Source: Cepaea nemoralis (lineage: Eukaryota > Mollusca > Gastropoda > Stylommatophora > Helicidae). From it: a stretch of 64,000 bases of DNA. The stretch lies in contig JACEFZ010004137.1 of assembly GCA_014155875.1 (NCBI GenBank), forward strand, positions 27,501 to 91,500, given 5' to 3'. Within the stretch, counting starts at the first letter, position 1; every line of letters begins with the position of its first letter. The translations under genes and the position numbers were made by a program. Below are positions 11,491 to 20,830 of the stretch, piece after piece. The notes under the pieces were generated by a model. It was given only the letters and a program-made list of their open reading frames with translations. It was not told the DNA's origin and did no database searches.

Positions 11491-12030
11491 GTATCTAGTG
11501 AAAGTCTAGAGGTAATGCGAAAACACGAGGAGATGATTGTATCTAGTGAAAGTCTAGAGGTAATGTGAAAACATGAGGAGATGATTGTATCTAGTGAAAG
11601 TCTAGAAGTAATGTGAAAACACGAGGAGATGATTGTATTTAGTGAAAGTCTAGAGATAATGTGAAAACACGAAGAGATGATTGTATCTAGTGAAAGTCTA
11701 GAGATAATGTGAAAACACGAAGAAATGATTGTATCTAGTGAAAGTCTAGAGATAATGTGAAAACAAGAGGAAACTATTGTATCTAGTGAAAGTCTAGAGA
11801 TAATGTGAAAACATGAGGAGATGATTATATCTAGCGAAAGTCTAGAGATAATGTGAAAATACAAGAAAATTATTGTATGTATTGAAAGTCTAGAAATAAT
11901 GTGAAAACACGAAGAGATGATTGTATCTAGTGAAATTCTAGAGATAATGTGAAAACAAGAGGAAACTATTGTATCTAGGGATATGTGAAAAGTCTAGAGA
12001 CATGTGAAAACATTCGGAGATGATTGTGTC
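11487..12030. repeat. 48-bp minisatellite, block 1 (about 11 units)
   Basis: The unit contains GATGATTGTATCTAGTGAAA, GTCTAGAGATAATGTGAAAA and CACGAGGA and recurs every 48 bp with 2-10% differences. The minus strand stays open through most of it, giving a hydrophobic 16-residue repeat (CFHIISRLSLDTIISS type) inside a 176-codon frame that runs out into the SINE. I treat this frame as a by-product of the multiple-of-3 period. Units near the right end are degraded. Confidence 0.95.
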
Positions 12031-12177
12031 TAGTGAAACTGTCATTTATGACTGACTGTCATTTACTGCTAATATAGTACCTTGCGGTGTATAGCATAGG
12101 AGTCTTTAAGCCTGAGGAATTAAGGCCGCCTGGCTAATGCAGTCGCCGCGAACTGTACAGGTTAGGATTTTCTTCTT

Positions 12178-12562
12178 TCGTCTAGTGAAAGTGTAGAGAT
12201 AATGTGAAAACACGAGGAGATGACTGTATCTAGTGAAAGTCTAGAGATAATGTGAAAACACGAGGAGATGAATGTATCTAGTGAAAGTCTAGAGATAATG
12301 TGAAAACACGAGGAGATGATAATATCTAGTGAAAGTCTAGAGATAATGTGAAAAAAGAGGAGATGATTGTATCTAGTGAAAGTCTAGAGATACTGTGAAA
12401 ACACGAGGAGGTGATTGTATCTAGTGAAATTCTAGAGATAATGTGAAAACACGAGGTGATGACTGTATCTAGTGAAAGTCTAGAGATAATGTGAACACAC
12501 GAGGAGATGATTTTATCTAGTGAAAGCCTATAGATAATGTTAAAACACGAGGAAATGATTAG
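12178..12562. repeat. 48-bp minisatellite, block 2 (about 8 units)
   Basis: Same 48-bp unit as the preceding block, after about 145 bp of unrelated sequence (12031-12177) that interrupts the array and may be a small insertion. Some units have lost bases, so the minus frame is shorter here. Confidence 0.95.
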
Positions 12563-12769
12563 ACTGCTAGACATTTAAACATTGATGGCAAACATATGAT
12601 AATAATATAGAACAAGTATCATGATCCTCGCCCGTGCTACGGAGTTCGTGCACTGAGCTGAGATTCTCCGGATTCAGGTTTGAGCTAGGAGTAGAACGAA
12701 GCACTTATAGGTTACATCTGTGTGCCGTGATGTTGATCCGTCGACTAAACTAAACTATAGAACGAGTAT

Positions 12770-13025
12770 TGGCAACTAAGAGGAGCAAAGCAAATTGACA
12801 ACCAATTTAGAACTTTTCAATGCAGTAAGCATGGTGTTAGGCAGGGTTGTGTACTATCACCCTGTCTGTTCAATTTGTACAATAAATGGATAAATAATAT
12901 TGAGATACATACAAGACATGTCAGGAATGTCAGTTGATGGGCATCTTGTAAACAACCGGCGTTATGCTGGTGACGTGGTTTTTGGTCGCTGGAAATGAAA
13001 CGCAGTTACAAGAATTATGTTTTTT
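12770..13025 (+). pseudogene. LINE reverse transcriptase core fragment
   Basis: The frame contains VRQGCVLSPCLFNLY (RT motif preceding the catalytic site). About 100 bp on, RRYAGDVV stands where the catalytic YADD is expected, so the first catalytic Asp is replaced by Gly, followed by a GNETQLQEL-like stretch in a shifted frame. It is a short fragment of an RTE-like LINE related to the element at 31465. Confidence 0.75.
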
Positions 13026-13147
13026 CTTTCGCATATCCTTTAAAGGACATTGCATTCAGCACCAGCATCTTTCAGCTGCTGTTAATGTCTTGGCAAGATT
13101 ACGCTAAGTAGTCTGCCATTGCTTTCTGGGCGACCAGCTCACATACC
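13026..13147 (-). mobile_element. SINE fragment (family 2), truncated by a Polinton end
   Basis: It matches the SINE at 40744 over CCTTTAAAGGACATTGCA...TAGTCTGCCATTGCTTTCTGGGCGACCAGCTC. The similarity stops exactly where AGTAGTAT of the Polinton terminal repeat begins. The tRNA-like head is missing. Confidence 0.6.
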
Positions 13148-13400
13148 AGTAGTATACAATGTGGTAATGGAAACGTAAATCTGGAGCCGCTCCAGATTTG
13201 TGACGTCACATTTTACTATGTGAAGGGTATGGTTCCAGATCGGCTTCCGCATAGAAACTGCTCCTGAACGGACCTCATGTTTGAAATATTGGCGGGAATT
13301 TTTGGGATACTTCCGGTTGTCATTGGTACTTCCGGTTGACTACTTCTGGTCCATGGTGTGTCTCCCGGTCCGCCCCCCCCCCGCTGGTCCGATGCGAACG
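13148..13400 (+). repeat. Polinton copy 1, left terminal repeat
   Basis: Starts AGTAGTAT, as does the end of copy 2 at 43256. In both, a TGACGTCA palindrome begins 53 bp from the end and is followed by TTTTACTAT, A(A/G)GGTAT, then ATTGGCGGG and the CTTCCGGTTGTCA block. The 5'-AG start and terminal position are as known for Polintons. No right terminal repeat is visible for this copy. Beyond about 13400 the similarity to copy 2 is lost until 15847. Confidence 0.7.
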
Positions 13401-13511
13401 CCCCCGACCACCCCGAGACCATTCTAAGACAGCGAGGCAAGCCCCGGGCATGTGGAATACTGATATGGATAAGTAGAACAAATATGCACAGGGCACCCGC
13501 GGTTCGAGTCC

Positions 13512-13542
<31 letters not shown>
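13512..13542. repeat. (TG)n microsatellite
   Basis: About 15 TG units. Immediately before it lies GGTTCGAGTCCC, a B-box-like string that could be a tRNA/SINE relic. Confidence 0.95.
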
Positions 13543-13545
<3 letters not shown>

Positions 13546-14959
13546 ACGGGGTAGGCCGATGTGAGAGGCGTGAGGGAATGGGCCCCTACCCGGGATATTA
13601 ACCTTTGCCCCCAAAGGGGCCGCCAACTCACACCTACTAAGAGGAAATGAATAATGGCGAGCAAAAAGGTCCTGGCCAGATCAAAGACAGTATATACTAC
13701 ACTTTGATGTAGCCAAAAGAACGCTTGGGCATATTCAGCTTTAAGGAAAAAGACTGAAGCCAGATTACGGCTATTAATTCTATATATGGGTAGATTTCCA
13801 CAATTAATAAACATTTAATAACATATAGACAGTGATTAATTCTAGAGAAAATAACAATAAAGACCAGTCTCAAAATAATACCTTCAATTAAAATAACAAA
13901 ATCTGGTGAATTTTGCGAAATAATCATAAAAATACTTTAAAAATTAATAACGCCAGTTATTTCCCTTTGCATATTTTGGAAATAATTGTGTCCCTTGATA
14001 CCGGCAAGCCCAGGGCTGACCTTCTGCTTTTAGTGTAATATCGCAGTGACCGACTAACGCACGATAGTGAACTTTTGAATATAGCGGTTTTAGATGGCGC
14101 TGAATCGCGTGAGCACATCGCCAAATGTATAAACAAATATTCTAAAGCACTTTGCGTGGGTGCCAATGAAGTAATCACATGAAAAAGTTGGGTAAATGAT
14201 AACACAAAACTACAATATATGTCAGAAATTATACATCTCGAAAGGCAAAACCTGTCGGTATGCGTGGATTTGACAACTCTGTTTTAGTTTGCAGTAATCT
14301 CGCAAAAGTGTTAAGAATTATGCACCCGATAGTGATAAAAGAGACGTATTATACAGACATCAATGATATCACATCACCAGGGTATCTTGTAAAAGTAAAA
14401 AGATGTATGACGAGCCTTTAATCACATGTGCGGGAGTCCATTCCGAGAGTTCTGACATAAATATCACATATGTGTGAATGTAAGTAGTATGTAAAGGGGC
14501 AATCGAGCCTAAGGTGGCTCACCCCAGGACCCAAAATAATTTCTTATATCGCTTATGTGTCGACACAACAAGCATTAAGAAGCTGAGTTTTCACAGCTCA
14601 TGCGGTAGGATACATAACTACTTCCGGTTTTGGGTAGTTAAAAACGTAAAACGATAATTAGTAAAAGAAATGTTTACAAAATAGTCTATTTTGATGTGTA
14701 AGGTGAAAATTAAAGATGGCGGCATGGGTAGGAGGTCTACCACTAACCATTTCAATGCATATTTACGGATCAGAACGTCAGAAGGCCTTGACTTTTCTCA
14801 GCAATATCTATTGTAAAGTAATCGATTATATATTATAATAGCGTTTATTACTGTCAGTAATGGATGGGACTAAAACACTGTCATCATACCAATGGCGAAG
14901 TGGTAGAGACATAAGACTTGTCCTTGGGCTGTGTGATGGTGTACAGCCAGTCACAGGGG
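13543..14959. other. No recognisable gene
   Basis: AT-rich interval between two parts of Polinton copy 1. It holds no ATPase, no N-terminal integrase and no other Polinton gene, so the element has lost or exchanged this part. AAAGATGGCGGC occurs alone at 14712-14723. Confidence 0.55.
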
Positions 14960-15570
14960 CACGAATCTAAGGAATACACCCGATCACACTGGGTTAATGG
15001 CAAAACAGACCACGTGCTCACTGGCTAAAACAGGTCAGATATGGCGCTGCTTCCAGTCGCATGTGTAATAGCTACAACCAGACCTCGTAGCTCACTGGCT
15101 AAAGCCGGTCAAAGAAGTCGTCGCATCCGATCACACGTGGTAATGGGATACAACCGAAACAGTGGCTAAAGCCAATCAAAGATGGCACTGCATCCGGTAC
15201 ACACGAGTAATGGTCAAACCCGATTAAATATGGCGCTGCTTCCGGTCGCATGTGTAATGACTACAACCAGACCAAGTGCTCACTGGCTACAAGTGGTAAA
15301 AGATGGCGGCGCATCCGATCACTCGTGGTAATGGCAAAACCAGACCACGTGCTCGTTGGCTAAAATTGATCAAAGATGGCGCTCTATCCAGTCACGTGTC
15401 TAATAGGATACAACCGAGACACATGAATAATGACTCAACCGGTCAAAGATGGCGATTCATCCAGTGACATGCATAACGATATATATGGAACACGTGGCTG
15501 ATGACTCAACCGGTCAAAGATGGAGTCGAATCCGGTCACATAACCAGACAGTGCATAATATTCTGCTGAG
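14960..15570. repeat. 73-bp satellite with AAAGATGGCG core
   Basis: ATGGC(G/A) starts at 15041, 15182, 15230, 15303, 15376 and 15449, with degenerate units at 15114 and 15520. Four consecutive intervals measure 73, 73, 73 and 71 bp. Each unit has ACTGGCTAAA, GGTCAAAGATGGCG, TTCCGGTCACATG, GTAATGG and CAACCAGACCACGTG blocks. The core AAGATGGCGGC at 15300-15310 matches the well-known YY1 consensus, and CACGTG occurs in several units. Copies differ from each other by roughly 10-25%. Confidence 0.85.
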
Positions 15571-15846
15571 TCATTCTACGTCAGGAAATAGCGTGTATAA
15601 GACGGCCAGCATTCGTCGTATAGAAGTACCGGTCTCTGTGAGCAGATCAACATGTGGCAAGCCGCTAATGGTAATTTGGCTTTTTTGGTAAATCTTTCAC
15701 ATTTTCGATGTGGTTCTCCAAGTAGACATACAGTTAACCTAACAATACTATTATAATAAAGGGATATATGGTGCTAGACGCATATAACTGAAGAGACAAG
15801 ACATTTCTTCATATATTATGGTAGGCTGGGACGACATGGAATACAG

Positions 15847-16169
15847 CCGGCGATCGAGTCCGACTGGCTCAACCCAAACAGCCTTTTAAAAAGGGGTATA
15901 TGCCCTCGTGGACAGAAGAACTGTTTACCGTCAGTCGTATAAACCAGACCAGTCCGGTGACGTATGTGCTAAAGGATGATTCAGGGGAGGAACTCCAAGG
16001 CTCATTTTACCGAGAAGAAATACAACTCGTCGGAGACAAGCAAGTGTATCGCGTTGAATCAGTCTTACAAGAACGACCCAGGCGAGGTGGTGGTAAAGAG
16101 TATTTAGTCAAGTGGTTCGGCTATCCCAAGTCATTCAACAGCTGGGTCTCAGACCTAACCAGATACTAA
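15847..16169 (+). pseudogene. Polinton copy 1 integrase, C-terminal part with chromodomain
   Basis: Homology to the copy 2 integrase starts abruptly at the CGATCGAGTC block. The catalytic DDE core is absent. What remains is the GYMPSWTEELFTVSRI linker, an SH3-like segment and a C-terminal chromodomain ending KEYLVKWFGYPKSFNSWVS and DLTRY. The aromatic residues of the histone-tail cage are partly visible (YLVKWFGY and W). The frame is open from about 15858 to the stop at 16167-16169, whose last base is the first base of the next gene's ATG. The integrase cannot be active without its core. Confidence 0.85.
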
Positions 16170-16423
16170 TGGAAGAAACCAACGTGGAAACTAACCCACA
16201 AAATAGCCCAGAAGGGGAAAGAAATTCGTTCTGGTGCATGTTTGGTCGGCGAGTGCCGCGACTAGAGATTGTCTTCTTCTGTCAACTTGTCGTTATATAC
16301 ACCGTCATTGGCGTATCGCTATTCAATCTGTCTCGAGACAGCGTCGACGCAGCCGAGGGCAAGCTGTGGATTGCTCTTCTAAGCAGCTGTCTGGGTTACA
16401 TGCTACCAAACCCTAAAATATGA
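16169..16423 (+). CDS. Polinton copy 1 small two-helix membrane protein
   Basis: 84 residues. The polar N-terminus (MEETNVETN) is followed by CMFGRRVPR, a first hydrophobic helix (about residues 32-53, VVFFCQLVVIYTVIGVSLFNL-like) and a second hydrophobic stretch ending LLSSCLGYMLPNPKI (about 67-84). The same protein is intact in copy 2; the two differ at six positions, all in the first 34 residues. The start ATG shares its A with the integrase stop (TAATG), and the stop overlaps the next ATG (ATGA). Small proteins of this kind occur in many animal Polintons at this place. Function unknown; a virion membrane or entry-related role would be a guess. Confidence 0.75.
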   Translation: MEETNVETNPQNSPEGERNSFWCMFGRRVPRLEIVFFCQLVVIYTVIGVSLFNLSRDSVDAAEGKLWIALLSSCLGYMLPNPKI

Positions 16424-17150
16424 GTTTCTACGTGACATTACCGAGTAATGCTTCGCCGAACATGTTTCCCAAGAACACACCAGGTCACTATTTCGTCAAG
16501 TTACCGCAGACTATTGAGGTGAGTCAACATTTCGAAGTGGGTCTGGCCGAAATTCAATTTCCCCAACTACTACTGCAATGTGCTAGAGAATGAAGTGTGG
16601 CTAAGATACATCCCACCCAACGGTAGAGTGATAAGAAAGGCGTGTCCCCCGGGCCTGTACAGTTCACCAGACGCGTTTATAGCTGCACTGAGTCGGCTAA
16701 TGAAAGATTTGAAGGTGGACGATCAGCTCTGTGTTCTATTCCATTTCGACAATGCATCAAAGAAAGTCGTCGTGAAAATACTCGAATCCGGGGCCACTGT
16801 TACATTTAGTGAGAAGTTGCAAGAGATACTAGATACAATTGAAGGTGAAGGGCGATAGACCTGAATAACGACCTGCAAAATGTCTACGTCTACTGCGATC
16901 TCATAGCAGGCGAGACCAGTCGGAGACGTCATAGGTCCCACTACTAAGGACGGTTCCTATCATGAATCAGCGATCGACTTCAGTGTTTCGCGCCTACGAC
17001 AAATCTCACTACGTACCACTGAGTCGTTACTCCTTCGACACAATAGAAATACTTCTAACCACTGATACTGGCACAAAGGTCTCATTCACGACCGGGACTT
17101 CAGTGCTGACGCTACATTTTCGAGTTCGGAAGAGATCAGACCTAAAATAA
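16420..17150 (+). pseudogene. Polinton copy 1 minor capsid (penton-like) protein
   Basis: Starts at the ATGA overlap with MSFYVTLPSN, the characteristic N-terminus of the Polinton minor capsid protein. EVGLAEIQFP follows, then the CPPGLYSSPDAFIAAL segment and the C-terminal VFRAYDKSHYVPLSRYS and LTTDTG parts, matching copy 2 throughout. A run of four C near 16560 shifts the frame. A second lesion with loss of about 60 bp relative to copy 2 lies near 16845, and a third before 16960. The natural stop at 17148-17150 again forms TAATG with the next start. Confidence 0.85.
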
Positions 17151-17405
17151 TGGTGAAATACGTGGCGTTAGTCGAAACCCCAGCCTGTACGAAGACATGA
17201 TGTGCCCGACACTCAGATGATTGATGCCCCGGTTGTCTACAATACTCAGATATCAGCCCACCAAGCAGGAGACCCCTCTTATGACTACATGCCAAGTGAC
17301 ATGTACATACTAGGCTACCAGCTAGAAAAACCAACCTACTCTGACAATGGTGTGAAGAAATTCAGAAACAACATACAATGTGTATAGCTCTGTATGTGAA
17401 AATAA
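17150..17405 (+). pseudogene. Remnant of basic virion-type gene joined to unknown sequence with poly(A) signal
   Basis: The first about 50 bp match the start of the copy 2 gene at 46948 (AAATACGTGGCGTTA, CTGTACGAAGAC), then similarity ends. The following frame at 17202-17387 (61 codons, MPDTQMIDAPVVYNTQ and onwards, rich in Tyr and Asp) matches nothing that I know. It is followed within 15 bp of its stop by AATAAA (17400-17405). It may be a rearranged Polinton gene, a host terminal exon, or chance. Confidence 0.4.
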
Positions 17406-17639
17406 AATTTTGAGATGATACTATGTACACCAGCTCATATTGCATCGTCCATTTCGTATAATGACATTATGCTATTTATTATTCTTGTAAAATGTACTGA
17501 AATACTGTAAATAAACAGGAATATATATTATAATTACGTCTTGGTTGTTGAATTTTTAGTGCTTACTGTATATATAGTTGTCATGTGATGAGAGAATGAT
17601 ACATATTGATGACAAATTCAATAAATATTTCAACAAAAC

Positions 17640-18235
17640 TAAGAAAACGGGTTAACCAATGTAGGAAAACGGTTGACCACATTTCAACCAAACTTATAAA
17701 AATCTCAACCAAACTATGAAAAATAGGAAAATTCGTTAACCAAAATGAAAAATGTTGGCCACATTTCGCCCAAACTTATAACAATCTTAGCCAAACATAT
17801 GAAAAGTAGGAAAATTTGTTAATCAAAGGTGAAAATTTTGGCCAAATTTCAACCAAACGTATAAGAAAATGAGAATTTTTGTTAACTAAATGTGAAAAGT
17901 TTGGCCAAATTTCAACCAAACGTATAAAAAATAGGAAAATTTGTTAACGAAAGTCAAAACTTTTGGCCATATTTCAACCAAACTTATAAAAATCTCAACC
18001 AAACTTATGAAAAGTAGGAACATTTGTTAATCAAAGGTGAACATTTTGGCCAAATTTCAACCAAACTTTAAAGAATAGGAACACATGTTAACCAAATATG
18101 AAAAGTTTGACCAAATTTCAACTAATCTTATGAAAGGTAGGAAAATTTGTTAACCAAAGTGAGCCACATTTCAACCAAACTTATAAAAATCTCAGTCAAA
18201 CTTATAAACAGAAGAAAAATTTGTTAACCATAGGA
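17640..18235. repeat. AT-rich minisatellite with two unit lengths (about 60 and 84 bp)
   Basis: Units run GGCCAAATTTCAACCAAAC, TTATAAAAA, TAGGAAAATTTGTTAACCAA, GTGAAAATTT. Some carry an extra ATCTCAACCAAACTTAT segment that duplicates the end of the block, producing the longer form. About eight units, diverged by 10-20%. Confidence 0.9.
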
Positions 18236-18875
18236 ACAAAATATATCTCACGTTGTCATTTCACATCCGCAATAGTGTCAAGTCTCCAAGCAAACAGCAG
18301 TATCTGTTATGAAGTCGACGTTTTTCTTAACACCACGTATGTCTTATTGACCCCCTTGAATACCATCTACCGCATCTTCTAACCGACTTTCAACGTTTCA
18401 TATCACTTAACACTAACATTCTCTTTGATTACACCACAACCAGTTTTCTGCTGACTGGGCAAATTTCCAACCTACTAGAGACAATCGTCTGTCCCCTATG
18501 AAAACAACAGCTGTATTTCAGAAAATTAAAAGTATCTTATGCAATAATAATTATCGTTAAATGGAAGGGAAAAAAACACATTAATTACAGCAATAAAATT
18601 ATACACAAATTGACAATTAAATTTCTGAATAACGAAGACACAAACAATAGATTGCACGATTTATTGCCTGGCATATTTCGCTGCATCTCGTCAGGTACAT
18701 ACTGCAGAAATCACACAACTTACGTGAATTAATTAGATAAATCCTTCAAACTGACATATACACATGTTCGCACAGTAATGTCGATTGTCTACCACGGTAA
18801 TTTTAAACTGACTAACATGTCTTTCTTCTTGCATAAGGGCGGCTTACGAAGGTTGATTATTATAGCTTCAGCAAA
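18236..18875. other. No recognisable gene
   Basis: AT-rich with no motif. It ends at the hairpin next to the LINE array. Confidence 0.5.
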
Positions 18876-18959
18876 CTTTAACAATCGACTACTTTGTGTG
18901 TTGAACAACACACGGAAGGCACTGTGTTGTTCAACACACAAAGTAGTCGATTGTTAAAG
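18876..18959. repeat. Perfect 37-bp inverted repeat with 10-nt loop
   Basis: Left arm 18876-18912 (CTTTAACAATCGACTACTTT and onward) and right arm 18923-18959 are exact reverse complements; the loop is CGGAAGGCAC. The right arm touches the first base of the tandem LINE array. A snap-back of this length without a mismatch is young and is typical of template switching at a rearrangement junction. Confidence 0.97.
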
Positions 18960-20830
18960 ATTCGGCACCTTCTGAAGCTTGTCTTGTTCCAGATGTATTG
19001 TTGTACTTTTCCTCTGGAATGAACTAAGCAGACCGAGAGAGGGATCATGCTGCATGGGCAACACATGGTCTCTATAATTTAGCCCAGGCTTTGTGCTATG
19101 GAGAGGTATAATTCCATCCCTGGTCTTAACCGGTCTCGGGATCAAAGCGAGAGGTAGCAGTTGCTCGTTATAAGTCCTTCTCAATTGGCGTAGACATGGA
19201 GCGCAACGGGTTGCCTCTGACGGTGGGAGACACCTACAGGTGTCTCTGATTAGCTACCACCCGCCTCAAGCTGGACAGACCCCGTGGAATTCGGCGATGA
19301 TCCGCCACAGTCTGCCTGCTTCAATGGGTGCTGAATTTGCAGGCTGTAAAACCAATGCACAAGGTACTACAAGAAAGAAAAAAAATAGAAATCTGAAGCT
19401 ACGGCTTGCAACCTGGAACGTAAGAACCACGTGTCCAGGATTTTCCACCGACGTAACGACTATTGACGATGTGAGAAAAAGGGCTGTGATTGATGCCGAA
19501 CTCAAACGTCTTAACATTGATATTGCTGGCTTGCAGGAGATTCGCCTCTCTGAGGAAGGGTAGCTCAGGGAAAACGATTACACCTTTTTTTGGGTGAGGG
19601 TAGGCAGAAACAAGACAACATGGTGTGGGCTTTGCAGTGAAGAATTCGCTACTGGTAATGATTGAAATTCCAGCTAAAGGTAATGAAAGGCTATTACCCT
19701 TGCGTTTGGCTACCTCTTGTGGTTTTGCCACCTTTATCACTGCATATGCATCGACACTTACTTTCTCATATGATGTGAATGATTTGTTCTATGATGAGTT
19801 AGACTGTGATCAAGGCAGTTCCAAAAATCCGACTACATTTATATGCTCGGTGATTTCAATGCTCGTGTGGGCAACGACTCAAGTTCATGGCCAGTGTGCT
19901 TTGGAAAATACAATATCGATCGCATGAATGAAAATGGACAAAGGCTGCTGGAGCATTGCACCAGAAATGACCTATGTATTACAAACACCTTTTTTACTAC
20001 AAAAGAGCTGCATAAGGTTACATGGAAACATCCAAGATGCGGCCATTGGCATCAGCTGGACTTCATCATCGCACGGAGACAACATCTGAACCAAACATCA
20101 TTAACTCGAAGTTACCATTGTGCTGACTGTGATACGGATTATTCTTTAGTTGTATCAGGGGTTAGACTGAGACCAAAGAGAATCTACACAGCTAAACACA
20201 AATCTAGCCCCAGGATTAATATTATTAACACCCATGAACCCGATAAGTGCTTTGAGTTCCAACAGCAACTTGAAGACACTTTCACTGATATATAAGAAAA
20301 TTGTACAGCAAGTAAAAAGTGGGGTAAACTTGAGGAAACTATTTATAATAACATCGGTAGGGGTTTACGGCACTGTGGATCATAAGAGGCAGGACTGGAT
20401 TCGCGGCACACAGCCAGACAATGCAGCTCTTGATTTATTTTTAAAAAAAAGATAGCTCTTTTAATAAACAAAGGACAACACGTAGCACTCTCAATGAGCT
20501 GAAGCAAGCTAGGAAGAATGTGCAAAAGGCTGCCAGGCAGTGTACAAATGACTATTGGATCAAGTTATGTGAGTCCATTCAAATGCAAGTGATAAGGGAA
20601 ACATCAGAAGCATTTATGAAGGAATAAAGAAAGCCTGTGGTCCAATGATCAAAAGAAGTGCACCACTGAAAACCTTGACTGGAGAAATCATCACTGATAA
20701 GAAGCAGTGGATGGTTAGATGGGTAGAACACTATTTGAAGCTTGATCACTTGGACACACTTCCCACCTTAACGTCTACATGGCCGACTGCAACAGGTAAA
20801 ATAACTGCTAGACACGCGTGTCAGGAGTGA
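18960..20830 (+). pseudogene. LINE unit A: 5' region and APE endonuclease
   Basis: A non-coding leader (18960-19330) precedes a broken APE-type endonuclease. Conserved blocks are RLATWNVRT (near 19405), LQEIRL (catalytic Glu, near 19535), LGDFNARVG (near 19845), HQLDFIIARR and CDTDYSLVV (near 20130, where a His is usual at the Tyr). The linker to RT follows (KEIVQQVKSG-like, LNELKQARKNVQKAARQC) up to GEIITDKKQWMVRWVEHYL. Stops and frameshifts separate the pieces. The endonuclease nicks target DNA during LINE integration; this copy cannot work. Confidence 0.85.

Noticed and set aside
12031..12177. SINE-like insert splitting the 48-bp minisatellite
   Set aside because: GGCTAATGCAGTCGCCGCGA and GGTTAGGATT recall tRNA promoter boxes weakly, but no copy elsewhere in the window supports it.
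11487..12562. Regular repeats that could look like a CRISPR array
   Set aside because: Units are contiguous 48-bp copies without unique spacers, and all other content is eukaryotic; it is a minisatellite.
12690..12769. Further LINE 3' tail resembling 7500-7617
   Set aside because: Only scattered matches (GTGCCGTGATGTTGATCC-like); too weak to support.
13420..13512. tRNA gene or SINE suggested by GGTTCGAGTCCC before the TG tract
   Set aside because: No convincing A box, acceptor stem or body at the right distance; only a B-box-like string.
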